Origin: Stutzerimonas nitrititolerans
Lineage (GTDB): Bacteria; Pseudomonadota; Gammaproteobacteria; Pseudomonadales; Pseudomonadaceae
DNA: 64,000 nucleotides
Direction: 5' to 3'
Assembly: GCF_003696285.1 (NCBI RefSeq)
Contig: NZ_RFFL01000005.1
Span: 181,736-245,735, forward strand
The notes under the pieces are model-generated. The model ran no database searches and had not been told where the DNA came from. It worked only from the letters and a program-made list of their open reading frames with translations. Shown here piece by piece: positions 1 to 7,789 of the stretch; positions within the stretch are counted from its first letter, which is position 1; the number at the start of each line of letters is the position of its first letter. Both the position numbers and the translations under genes were made by a program.

Positions 1-327
1 CCCGCTGCTCTTGTCGAGAATCTCCCGGCAGGCCGCCATCATCCGTGCACCACCGGAACAATGCACGTTGACCATCCAGACGCCCAGCTCCGCCGCGGCC
101 TTGATCGCCATCGCCGTGGTATTGGGAATGTCGTGGAACTTGAGGTCGAGGAATACTTCGAAACCCTTGGCGCGCAAATCCTCGACCACCGCGGGGCCGC
201 ATCGGGTGAACAGTTCCTTGCCGACCTTGACCCGGCACAGCGCTGGATCGAGCTGCCCGGCCAGCACCAGCGCGGCATCACGGGAAGGAAAATCAAGCGC
301 AACGATGATCGGGGTCTGGCAGGTCAT
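1..327 (-). CDS. pyrF: Orotidine 5'-phosphate decarboxylase (partial, 3' end off window)
   Basis: This enzyme decarboxylates OMP to UMP, the last step of de novo pyrimidine synthesis, in the cytoplasm. Only the first 109 codons are present; the family is about 230 residues long, so roughly half is missing beyond the left edge. The ATG at 325-327 gives [19 protein letters not shown], with the early substrate-contacting Asp12. The catalytic Asp-x-Lys-x-x-Asp signature is visible as Asp61, Lys63 and Asp66 in [10 protein letters not shown]. The gene points out of the window and is divergent from the small membrane-protein gene at 506. Identification is secure from the signature and the N-terminal match. 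Confidence 0.95.
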   Translation of the reverse strand, partial: MTCQTPIIVALDFPSRDAALVLAGQLDPALCRVKVGKELFTRCGPAVVEDLRAKGFEVFLDLKFHDIPNTTAMAIKAAAELGVWMVNVHCSGGARMMAACREILDKSSG

Positions 328-505
328 GGCGGGGTCCTCGGCGAAATTCGGCGCGCATTGTCGCAGAAAATCCCCCGCTCCGACGACGGCTCAGCCACGC
401 GGACAGCGCTGAAACCTCAGCAGCCCCTGGCCCCTCGATCACAGCTATGATTCAACCTACGGCCACGCCGCAGGCCGGCCATCACAAACCCTCAGGAGAA
501 TCCGC

Positions 506-673
506 ATGCCCTGGTACATCTGGCTGTTGCTGTTCGTGGTGCTTGGTTCGATCGTCGGCGGCCTGCTGCTGTTGCGTTCGTCGGCACGCAAGATTCCGCT
601 GACCGAGGAGCAGAAACAGAGGATCGCCCAGCGCAATGCCGAAGCCGACGCGGAAGACGCACGAAATCGCTAG
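506..673 (+). CDS. DUF2897 family small membrane protein
   Basis: A 55-residue protein starting MPWYIWLLLFVVLGSIVGG. One N-terminal transmembrane helix (about residues 4-24) is followed by a short charged tail rich in Glu, Gln and Asp, so the tail probably lies in the cytoplasm. An AGGAG ribosome-binding site at 494-498 sits 7 bases before the ATG. The pattern and the tail (LTEEQKQRIAQRNAEADAE) match the DUF2897 family of Pseudomonas, whose function is unknown. It is divergent from pyrF. No partner gene is linked closely enough to suggest a role. Confidence 0.85.
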   Translation: MPWYIWLLLFVVLGSIVGGLLLLRSSARKIPLTEEQKQRIAQRNAEADAEDARNR

Positions 674-808
674 GCCGGCTTTGCGCACACACGTGTCTCC
701 CAATACAGCGTGTCCAGCCATTCGTCTCGCAAAAAGCTGACCGACCAGTCAGTAGTGGCATTATGATGTCTCACCGGTGATCATTCTTCGATCCCGAAGG
801 ACGAATGA

Positions 809-2791
809 ATGACCGCACCCTCCTCCAACCCTGGCGTGACGCGGAGCAAGGCCCAGGCCGTGTTCGCGCGTCGCATACTGCCGGCCATGATCGGCTTGCT
901 GGCGTTCGCATTGCTGGCCGCCGCCACAGCGCTGGTGCAGATAGCGACCAGGCTCGACCGCGACGCCCTCGATCAGAGCCGCTTCCTTGCCGGCATGGCC
1001 CTGGATGCTCAGCAACGCTGGATACAGCGCGCCAACGTGGACAATGCCTTCTGGGGCGACGCCTACGCGAACCTGCACCGCCAGACGAACCTGGACTGGG
1101 CCTATCACCAGGAGAATCTCGGCCCCACGCTCTACCGTGACTTCGGCTATGAGGCCGTGCTGGTGATCGATGGCCAGGGTGAAACTCGCTATTCGGTGAT
1201 TCGCGGTGAACTGCAGACGCTCGATGCCAAGCAATGGCTGGATGGCGGGCTGCAACAACTGCTCGAGCGGGCTCGTGAAGCGGTACGCAACGGCGAAGCA
1301 GCGGCCGGCCTGTTGCGAGCCGGAGGCACGCCTGCGATGGTGTCCGCCTCGGTGATGACCACCGCAGGCAGCGACGTGGAAGAAGTGCCCGGTCCGGCCT
1401 CGATCCTGCTGTTCGTCGATCTGCTCGACGCCAAGCGCTTGCTGGAGCTCGGCGCCGCTCACGCGGTCCCAGGACTACGGATCGCTTCGGACACCGAACC
1501 CGCGGCCGAGGCGCTGATCGAGCGGGCGCTGGCGGACGCCAGTCCGATACGCTTCACCTGGTCACCGGCCCACCCGGGCCGTCATCTGCTGTGGACCACA
1601 CTGCCGATCCTCGCTGCCGTTGCCCTGGGTCTCGGACTGCTGGCCTGGCTGCTACTGCAGCAGGGATTGAAAACCGTGAAGATTCTGGACGCCAGCTATG
1701 CACGACTGTCATCCAGCCGCGCCGCGCTGGCCGCCAGCGAAAAGCGCTTTCGGGACGTAGCCGAGTCGGCCTCCGACTGGCTCTGGGAAATCGACCGGAA
1801 CACCTGCCTGACGTACCTTTCCAGCCGCTTCGAAGAAATCACCGGGCACTCCCGGAGCAACTGGCTGGGCAGACCGATGGCCGAACTGCTGAATGCCGAC
1901 GAAACGACATTGCGAGACTGGCTGGCCGCGCCGGATGCCCCCCTGCGCTGCAGCTACCACGCCGCTGATGGCGGCCAGCGGCATTATCGCCTGTCGGCGC
2001 GTGCGATCCTGCTCGACGGCGCGAACCTCGGTTTCCGGGGCACCGCCGCCGACATCACCGAAGAGACCCGCGCGCAGGCTCACATCCACTATCTTTCCCA
2101 ACATGACCCATTGACCGGCCTGCCGAACCGCAGCCGCCTGCAGGAACACCTGACGGCCAAGCTGCACGCGCTGAACGGCGCCAATGCGAAGCTCACGCTG
2201 CTGTACATCGATCTCGATCGCTTCAAGCCCGTGAACGATACGATGGGCCACGCCGCTGGCGACGAGGTACTGGTGCGCGTGGCCGAACGACTCCGGCAAT
2301 GCATTCGCGCCGACGATCTGGTTGCGCGCATCGGCGGCGACGAGTTCGTCATGGTGATCAGCCGCCTGCGCGATCAGGACGACATCAGACAGCTGTGTAC
2401 CCGGCTGCTCGAGAGTCTCGCGAAACCCTTCGGTTATGGGCAGCAACAGGTGTTCATCGGAGCGAGCATCGGGGTCGCCATCGCCCCCCAGGATTCATCC
2501 CAGGCATCCGAGTTGCTGCGCTGCGCGGACGTCGCCCTCTATCAGGCGAAGAACAGCGGGCGCGGCAACTGGTGCCTGTATGACCGCGAGATGGGTGAAC
2601 ACCTGCACCAGCGAAGCAGCCCCGAAACCGAACCGCAGGATGCAAACGAAACCGGGCAGTTCGTGCTGCATTACCAGCCGCGCCAACGCAACGGCGATTC
2701 ACCCGTCAGTGCCGAGGCCCTGTTGCCCTGGCAGCATCGGCCCATGTCCGCCGAGGCGATGCGCACCCTGCTTGGCGAACAGGATCGATAG
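809..2791 (+). CDS. Diguanylate cyclase: CHASE4-like sensor, PAS, GGDEF, with a vestigial EAL stub
   Basis: This is an inner-membrane signalling protein of 660 residues expected to make cyclic di-GMP from two GTP. A helix at about 26-48 leads into a periplasmic region (50-255) resembling CHASE4, containing the DNAFWGDAYANL stretch. A second helix spans 259-284, a PAS domain 311-430 and a GGDEF domain from His432 (HDPLTGLPNR). The active-site GGDEF is intact at 509-513, and an inhibitory I-site RxxD sits at Arg500/Asp503, so both activity and product inhibition are likely. The last 44 residues (617-660) read like the start of an EAL phosphodiesterase domain, with EAL at 636-638, and then stop. 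The phosphodiesterase half is therefore missing. The ligand is unknown. Confidence 0.9.
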   Translation: MTAPSSNPGVTRSKAQAVFARRILPAMIGLLAFALLAAATALVQIATRLDRDALDQSRFLAGMALDAQQRWIQRANVDNAFWGDAYANLHRQTNLDWAYHQENLGPTLYRDFGYEAVLVIDGQGETRYSVIRGELQTLDAKQWLDGGLQQLLERAREAVRNGEAAAGLLRAGGTPAMVSASVMTTAGSDVEEVPGPASILLFVDLLDAKRLLELGAAHAVPGLRIASDTEPAAEALIERALADASPIRFTWSPAHPGRHLLWTTLPILAAVALGLGLLAWLLLQQGLKTVKILDASYARLSSSRAALAASEKRFRDVAESASDWLWEIDRNTCLTYLSSRFEEITGHSRSNWLGRPMAELLNADETTLRDWLAAPDAPLRCSYHAADGGQRHYRLSARAILLDGANLGFRGTAADITEETRAQAHIHYLSQHDPLTGLPNRSRLQEHLTAKLHALNGANAKLTLLYIDLDRFKPVNDTMGHAAGDEVLVRVAERLRQCIRADDLVARIGGDEFVMVISRLRDQDDIRQLCTRLLESLAKPFGYGQQQVFIGASIGVAIAPQDSSQASELLRCADVALYQAKNSGRGNWCLYDREMGEHLHQRSSPETEPQDANETGQFVLHYQPRQRNGDSPVSAEALLPWQHRPMSAEAMRTLLGEQDR

Positions 2792-2803
2792 CCAGACGCA
2801 CCT

Positions 2804-4243
2804 TCAGTGCTCCGTGAGTGATCCTCGACAGAGCTCATCGGCCAGTTCGCCTAGCGTCTTCAACGCCTGCTCCGTCTCGCGCGTCCAGGGCAACCCGCAG
2901 TTGAACCGGATGCAGTGATTGAACTGTTCGGTGTTGCTGAATATCAGCCCGGGCGCGATGCTGATGCCTCGTTTCAGCGCCAGCAGATGCAGCTCCTTGG
3001 TGTTGATCCGCACCGGCAGACTGATCCAGAGGATGAAGCCGCCATTCGGCCGGGTCATCTGCGTGCCTTCGGGGAAATAGCGCTGCACCGCCAGCTGGAA
3101 GGCGCTGAGGTTCTTCCGGTATTCATGGCGGATGTAGCGCAAATGGCGATCGTAGCCGCCGTTCTCCAGATAGGCCGCGACCGCCATCTGCGTCACGCTG
3201 CAGGCCGAATGGGTGCTGAAGGTCTGCAGCCGCTGAACTTCCTCGCGGTAACGTCCCGGCAGGATCCAGCCGATGCGCACACCGGGCGAAAGCGTCTTGG
3301 AGAAGCTGGAACAGTAGATGACCCTTCCCTGCAGATCGTTGGATTTGAGCGCCTTGATCGAGCCCACGTCGAACATCAGTTCGCCGTAGATATCGTCCTC
3401 GACGATATGGATGTCGAAATCCGTGGCCAGCTTCAGCAGTTGCTTCTGACGTGCGTCCGGCATGCTGCCGCCCAGCGGATTGCTCAGCCGCGCGGTCAGC
3501 ACCAGCGCCTTGATCGGCCACTGGCTCGCGGCCAGTTGCAAGGCCTCGATGCTCAGGCCGGTATCGGGATCGCAGGGTATTTCGATGACCTTCAGCCCCA
3601 GCAGATCGGCCAGTTGCAGCAGGCCGTAGTAGCTGGGCGATTCGGCGGCGATCAGATCGCCCGGACGGGTCAGGATACGCAGGGACATCTGCAACGCATC
3701 GACGCAACCATGGGTGATGATGATCTCGTCGGGGCTGACCACCACGCCGGCATCACGCATGCGAATCGCTACCTGGCGGCGCAGCGGTTCGAAGCCGGGG
3801 CTGAACATGTAACTGAAGGCCCGCGGGCTCTGGAAGCGGGTGACCTTCGCCAGCTGCTGATGCAGCGCGCGTGCCGGCAGGTAATCCACGTGGGGCACCG
3901 CCGCGCCGAAAGGCACCAGCCCCTCGCGCCGGGATTCGCTGAGTACCTGGTTGATGATGCTGCTGCGGGTAACCTGCTTGGGACGTTCGACCTGGGCGAT
4001 GTCCGGGGTGGTGGCCGTGAGCGCGGGAGTATGGTGAACGTAGAAGCCCGATTGCGGGCGCGCACGAATCATCCCCTGGTCTTCGAGATTGGCGTAGGCC
4101 TGCAGCACCGTCGCATGGCTGACGCCGAGCTGCACGCTCATCTTGCGCACCGAAGGCACGCGCTCGCCCGGCCGATAGACACCGCGCCGGATGTCGTCAG
4201 CCAGCTGCTGAGCGATACGCTGGTAAAGCAACAGATTGGTCAT
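2804..4243 (-). CDS. MocR/PdxR-type transcriptional regulator (GntR HTH fused to aminotransferase fold)
   Basis: A cytoplasmic regulator of 479 residues. Residues 1-75 form a GntR-type winged helix (MTNLLLYQRIAQQLADDI, then VPSVRKMSVQLGVSHATV). The rest is a fold-type I PLP aminotransferase domain with the Schiff-base lysine in CSSFSKTLSPGVRIGW and the HGCVDALQ and TARLSNPLGG segments. MocR proteins usually sense PLP or amino-acid metabolites and act on a neighbouring divergent gene. Here the upstream neighbour (OmpA-type lipoprotein) is on the same strand and ends about 100 bases away, so the target is unclear. The ATG at 4241-4243 is preferred to an in-frame TTG six codons earlier because family members begin at this Met. 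Confidence 0.88.
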   Translation of the reverse strand: MTNLLLYQRIAQQLADDIRRGVYRPGERVPSVRKMSVQLGVSHATVLQAYANLEDQGMIRARPQSGFYVHHTPALTATTPDIAQVERPKQVTRSSIINQVLSESRREGLVPFGAAVPHVDYLPARALHQQLAKVTRFQSPRAFSYMFSPGFEPLRRQVAIRMRDAGVVVSPDEIIITHGCVDALQMSLRILTRPGDLIAAESPSYYGLLQLADLLGLKVIEIPCDPDTGLSIEALQLAASQWPIKALVLTARLSNPLGGSMPDARQKQLLKLATDFDIHIVEDDIYGELMFDVGSIKALKSNDLQGRVIYCSSFSKTLSPGVRIGWILPGRYREEVQRLQTFSTHSACSVTQMAVAAYLENGGYDRHLRYIRHEYRKNLSAFQLAVQRYFPEGTQMTRPNGGFILWISLPVRINTKELHLLALKRGISIAPGLIFSNTEQFNHCIRFNCGLPWTRETEQALKTLGELADELCRGSLTEH

Positions 4244-4346
4244 TTTGCCGATTCCCGCCAACTGAACCGAAACAGTAGTACAACACTACCGCCCCGGACC
4301 AATACAGTTGCGGATTATCTGGGCAAAACAGTCGGCTATGTGTTTT

Positions 4347-5150
4347 TCAGCGAATCGGCCCCAGCTCGCCCTGCTCATCGGACAGAACGATCTCCACCCG
4401 GCGATTCAATGCGCGGCCGCGCACGGACGCGTTCTCGGCCACCGGGAAGCGCTCGCCGTAACCCACCACCTCGATGCGCGCGGTGTCGATACCGAGGTCG
4501 GTCAGCGTGCGCGAAACGGAGCGAGCTCGCGCTCGGGAGAGCAGGAGATTCTCCGTAGCATCACCACTGTTGTCGCTGTAGCCCTCGACACGCACCTTGC
4601 GCTGCGGATTCAACTGCAGGAATGCCACCAGCTTGAGCAGCGTGCGGTTGGCGGAGGCCTCCAGCTCGGCACTTTCGGTCTTGAACAGCACGTCGCCCAG
4701 GGTCACCACCAAGCCCCGATCGGTCTCGGCCGCCGCCAGGCTGAGCATCTGGTCGTCCAGCCAGCGTCCCTGTTGCGCATCGAGCAACCGGGCTTCCTGC
4801 AACAGCTGCCGCAGCCGCTCACGCTCCAGACCCAACCGGCTGGCGCGCTCCTGGTTCAGTAACTGCTCGCTGTGATGACGGGCGATCTGGCTGTAGCGCT
4901 GGCTGAGGTAGGCATAGTGGATCGCATCCTCGGCGCCGCCCAGATAGTCCGCGAAGCGTTGCGCCCGCTCCAGCGCCTCCCCGGCGCGCACCACGTCCTT
5001 GGGCGCACTGCGCTGTACCTGGGGATCGTTCACGATGCCCTGATACTCCGCATGCGCCTGGTCCAGCGCCTGTTGCGGATCTTGCGCGGCACAACCCGCC
5101 AGCGCCACGCAGATTCCCAGCGAAACGATCGAGCCGAGCATGGATTTCAT
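4347..5150 (-). CDS. OmpA-family lipoprotein with N-terminal DUF4398-like region
   Basis: A 267-residue envelope protein. The signal peptide ends in the lipobox LAGC, with Cys20 as the lipidation site. Residues 25-140 are helical and charged, as in DUF4398 proteins. The C-terminal 120 residues are an OmpA peptidoglycan-binding domain (GDVLFKTESAEL, then VRVEGYSDNSGDATENLLLS and RALNRRVEIVL). It probably anchors the outer membrane to peptidoglycan. Its ATG overlaps the end of the upstream DUF4398 gene by 4 bases, so the two are translationally coupled. Confidence 0.88.
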   Translation of the reverse strand: MKSMLGSIVSLGICVALAGCAAQDPQQALDQAHAEYQGIVNDPQVQRSAPKDVVRAGEALERAQRFADYLGGAEDAIHYAYLSQRYSQIARHHSEQLLNQERASRLGLERERLRQLLQEARLLDAQQGRWLDDQMLSLAAAETDRGLVVTLGDVLFKTESAELEASANRTLLKLVAFLQLNPQRKVRVEGYSDNSGDATENLLLSRARARSVSRTLTDLGIDTARIEVVGYGERFPVAENASVRGRALNRRVEIVLSDEQGELGPIR

Positions 5151-5497
5151 CGCAGCTCTCCCAGTTGCTGCCGCAGACGCTCGATCTGCCGATTGACCTC
5201 GGCGACCTCGGTCCGGCTCTTCTCGTCGAGCGTTCGTGCTTCGGCCAGACGCGCATCCAGCTCGGCCTGCTCGGCGAGCATGCGCGCCTGGCGATAGCGC
5301 TTGTGCTTCATCGCGACATGGGCGCCAGCCAGCTTCTGCTCGGCCAGAGCCAGCTCGCCAACCTGCTCTGTCACGCCGACAGCCCGTGCCTGAACCATCA
5401 TCTGCTCGGTCAGCTTCAGTTGCTCGGTGGGCACAGGATCGTGAACACAGCCGCCAAGTGCGAATAGCACGCAGAGGCCGAAAAGGCTTCTTTTCAC
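5147..5497 (-). CDS. DUF4398 domain lipoprotein
   Basis: A 116-residue protein with a lipoprotein signal (MKRSLFGLCVLFALGGC, Cys17 lipidated) followed by an almost entirely helical, Glu/Arg/Gln-rich region, predicted coiled coil from about residue 25 to the end. This is the usual form of DUF4398 proteins, which are found next to OmpA-type lipoproteins. Overlap with the following gene is 4 bases. The preceding solute-binding gene ends only 12 bases upstream, so all three likely form one operon. The function is not established. Confidence 0.82.
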   Translation of the reverse strand: MKRSLFGLCVLFALGGCVHDPVPTEQLKLTEQMMVQARAVGVTEQVGELALAEQKLAGAHVAMKHKRYRQARMLAEQAELDARLAEARTLDEKSRTEVAEVNRQIERLRQQLGELR

Positions 5498-5509
5498 AGA
5501 AATCTACCG

Positions 5510-6307
5510 TTACGGGGTTTTGGCCGGCTTCGATTGCTGATCGCGCCAGCGGAGCAGGTTTTCACTGAGCAATTGCCGGGGAACGCCGGCCGCACGCAAT
5601 TCTGTCATCTTTATCGCCAGTTGTCCGCGCAGCCATGGGTCGTTGCAGGCCGAGTCGTGCGCGACCGCCAGGTGCATCTCCCGGCTGGTCACCGGCGGTT
5701 CGAGGCGCTGCACCTCGTCGAGCAGCCCCTGCCCGCCCAGCCGGGCGACCGCACTGTAGCGCTCATGCAGTACGTAATCGGCCTCCTGCTTCAGCAGGCT
5801 GCGCGTCGCCTGGGCCAGATCCGGCGCCGAACGCAGTTGCAACCCCGCATCCGTGAACGAATCGCCTTTGACGACGAGGCCGCGCAGACCGGCCAGATCG
5901 TCTCGACCGGCATACAGGAATCCCGGTTCATGACGCACCCAGGCCACCGTCTGCAACGGCGCGACCGGTGGATGGACAAAATCCAGCACCGCAAGCTTTT
6001 CCACGTCCAGGGTCGCATCGAGCAACAGGTCGACTCGCCCGCTGCGAACTTCGTCGAGCGCCTTGCTCGGGCCGCCGGTGTAGAGCACCTCCAGCTTCAG
6101 CCCAAGCGAATCGGTAATGACTTTCAGCAGGTCGGCACTGGCTCCTATCAATCGCTTGGGGTTCTCGGGGTCGCGCCAGAGAAAGGGCGGATTGTCGGCT
6201 GCGCCGGTGGCGATCACCCGATCGCACTTGCCAACCGCGAACGCAGTCAGAGGCGCGGTCAGCAACAGCGCCAGGCAAGCGAACTTCAGCGGGTGAACGC
6301 GGCGCAT
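5510..6307 (-). CDS. Periplasmic solute-binding protein, family 3 type
   Basis: A 265-residue secreted protein. The signal peptide (about 1-24) ends at TAFA before VGKCDRV. The mature part has the two-lobe pattern of SBP family 3: an N-terminal binding segment, NPKRLIGASADLLKVITDSLGL, and the loop SGRVDLLLDATLDVEKLAVLDFV. No permease or ATPase gene is nearby, and the gene precedes DUF4398 and OmpA lipoprotein genes. It may therefore act as a sensor or chaperone-like component of an envelope function; it need not serve an importer. The ligand cannot be read from the sequence. Confidence 0.78.
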   Translation of the reverse strand: MRRVHPLKFACLALLLTAPLTAFAVGKCDRVIATGAADNPPFLWRDPENPKRLIGASADLLKVITDSLGLKLEVLYTGGPSKALDEVRSGRVDLLLDATLDVEKLAVLDFVHPPVAPLQTVAWVRHEPGFLYAGRDDLAGLRGLVVKGDSFTDAGLQLRSAPDLAQATRSLLKQEADYVLHERYSAVARLGGQGLLDEVQRLEPPVTSREMHLAVAHDSACNDPWLRGQLAIKMTELRAAGVPRQLLSENLLRWRDQQSKPAKTP

Positions 6308-6400
6308 GGGATGTCCCTTTGGTCTGTGAAGGTGCAGATACTAACAGGCCGTTGAAAAACTACCGCGCTGGCAAGACAAAAACTGCGCCCATGAAAATCT

Positions 6401-6412
6401 ATGGTCACCCCC
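6401..6412. repeat. IS1111 subterminal inverted repeat (transposase 3' side)
   Basis: The 12-mer ATGGTCACCCCC is an exact reverse complement of 7733-7744. It lies 3 bases inside the inferred end of the element. Confidence 0.85.
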
Positions 6413-6651
6413 GTTTCTGCAACACCGATCAGCGATGAGTGGTTGGCTTGCCTAAATCTATCCGGCGTCCATATGGGGCATGCCCCGCGCCACGATGAGA
6501 GTCGCGCCTGGCGATCCTGAAAAACCCGGCGGCTTCTGAAGCCGATTTTATGGACAGGTTCTTCGCCAGGCCGGTGGGCCGTTCACGTCATCGGATGTTC
6601 AGCATCGCAAAACCTGAAAGGGTGTTTCGTGGTACAGCGGTAGACGCGGGG
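6413..6651 (-). ncRNA. Non-coding end of the IS: candidate guide-RNA (seekRNA/bridge RNA) locus
   Basis: These 239 bases between the transposase stop and the subterminal repeat contain no supported gene. In IS110-family elements an RNA made from a non-coding end pairs with donor and target DNA and directs the transposase. In the IS1111 group that RNA comes from the region downstream of the transposase, which is this interval. The region is large enough, contains short self-complementary stretches, and has no competing function. Exact RNA ends and loops cannot be defined by eye. Confidence 0.4.
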
Positions 6652-7677
6652 TCAGGCGGCGAGCGCGCTTGGCCCTGCTTCAAATTCTGAGTGATTAGCC
6701 GCGATGGCCCAGGCGATCCGGGCGAACTTGTTGGCCAAAGCGCACACGACTACATTCGAGTGGCGCCGCTCACGCAGCGAGCGAACCCAGTCGGCCAGAG
6801 CCCCTTGCTGGAACGCCAGGCGCTGCAGGTAAACCCTGGCGCACTGCACCAGCAACCGGCGCAGGTTCTTGTCGCCGCGTTTGCTGATCCCCAGCAGATT
6901 GGCCCGGCCGCCCGTGCTGTACTGGCGTGGCACCAGCCCCACCGATGCCGCGAAATCACGACTGCCGCCATATTGTTTGCCATCGCCCATCTCGGCACAC
7001 AACAGGCTGGCCGTGATCGGCCCCACGCAGGGGATGCTCAGCAGGCGGCTACCCAGATCGTCAGCGGCAAGCTGGTTGTCCATTTCCTTGTCCAGGGCCC
7101 TGATCTGCTCGTCCAGATAGCAGAAGTGCTCGTGCAAGCGCTTCAGCAGTGTGGCCAGGCGAGGTGGCAGCTCGTGCTCGCCCAGCGTGCATGGCAGCCG
7201 CCTGACCAGCGACAGCCCCTTGGGAAGGCTGATGCCAAACTCCAGCAGGAAACCATGGGCCTGATTGGCCGTCTTCGTCCGGTCACGCACCAGGGACTCG
7301 CGCATCCGGTGCAATACCGACAACGTCTGCTGGGCTTCGGTCTTCGGTGTCACGAAGCGCATGGTGGGCCGGGAAGCGGCTTCACAGATCGCCTCGGCAT
7401 CGATGAAGTCGTTCTTGTTGCCCTTGACGAAGGGCCGCACGAACTGAAGCGAGATCAGCTTCACCTCATGCCCGAACGCCATCAGTTGCCGGGCCAGGAA
7501 GTGCGATCCCGCACAAGCCTCCATCACTACCGTGCAACTCGGCAGGTTGCCTAGCAATCGCATCATCTGCTGGCGTGTCGTCTTCTTGCGAAAGACTTCT
7601 CGTCCGGCCTTGTCCTGCCCATGCAGGTGGAAACTGTGCTTGCCGAGGTCGATGCCGACCAGCGTTGCAGTGCTCAT
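6652..7677 (-). CDS. IS110-family transposase (IS1111 group)
   Basis: A full-length 341-residue DEDD recombinase. The RuvC-like N-terminal domain shows Asp10 (VGIDLGKHSFHLHG), Glu53 (VVMEACAG), and Asp90 and Asp93 (NKNDFIDAEAI). The C-terminal transposase_20 domain shows IPCVGPITASLL and SVGLVPRQYSTGG, where the Ser before GG is the expected catalytic serine. No frameshift or internal stop is present, so the enzyme looks active. It cuts and rejoins DNA with an element-encoded guide RNA. The start MSTATLVGIDLG is the usual one. Confidence 0.95.
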   Translation of the reverse strand: MSTATLVGIDLGKHSFHLHGQDKAGREVFRKKTTRQQMMRLLGNLPSCTVVMEACAGSHFLARQLMAFGHEVKLISLQFVRPFVKGNKNDFIDAEAICEAASRPTMRFVTPKTEAQQTLSVLHRMRESLVRDRTKTANQAHGFLLEFGISLPKGLSLVRRLPCTLGEHELPPRLATLLKRLHEHFCYLDEQIRALDKEMDNQLAADDLGSRLLSIPCVGPITASLLCAEMGDGKQYGGSRDFAASVGLVPRQYSTGGRANLLGISKRGDKNLRRLLVQCARVYLQRLAFQQGALADWVRSLRERRHSNVVVCALANKFARIAWAIAANHSEFEAGPSALAA

Positions 7678-7732
7678 GATGATGGCCTCCGAAAATAAAA
7701 CACCCTGTCAAAGCCTAGCCCTGACAGGGTGT

Positions 7733-7744
7733 GGGGGTGACCAT
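7733..7744. repeat. IS1111 subterminal inverted repeat (transposase 5' side)
   Basis: The 12-mer GGGGGTGACCAT pairs exactly with 6401-6412. It lies 7 bases inside the inferred end of the element and about 55 bases upstream of the transposase start. Confidence 0.85.
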
Positions 7745-7751
7745 CTCATTA

Positions 7752-7775
7752 ACCCGCTACGCGAGCGGGTTTTTC
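7752..7775. terminator. etfBA terminator, split by the IS insertion
   Basis: The stem CCCGCT/AGCGGG with loop ACGCG is followed on the plus strand by TTTTTC. On the minus strand, where etfA ends 15 bases upstream, the T-tract is interrupted after the first T by the IS. The missing part (GAAAA at 6393-6397 on the plus strand) is on the other side of the element. Together they give a perfect 12-bp stem GAAAAACCCGCT/AGCGGGTTTTTC. Termination of etfBA is probably weakened. Confidence 0.75.
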
Positions 7776-7789
7776 GTCGAGCGAGTCGA

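Larger units (their letters stand above)
6398..7751 (-). mobile_element. IS110-family (IS1111 group) insertion sequence, complete, 1354 bp
   Basis: The element has one transposase gene (6652-7677) and 12-bp perfect subterminal inverted repeats at 6401-6412 and 7733-7744. IS1111-group elements carry such repeats a few bases inside each tip (commonly 7 bases on the transposase-start side and 3 on the other), which puts the ends at 7751 and 6398. Joining the flanks at these points rebuilds a perfect symmetrical terminator stem, which independently supports both boundaries. No target duplication is expected or seen. The transposase lies on the same strand as the upstream etfBA operon. Confidence 0.85.

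Noticed and set aside
2915..4558. Long plus-strand open frame (547 codons) opposite the MocR gene
   Set aside because: It is antisense to a well-supported gene, and its translation has no known domain; long antisense frames are common in GC-rich DNA.
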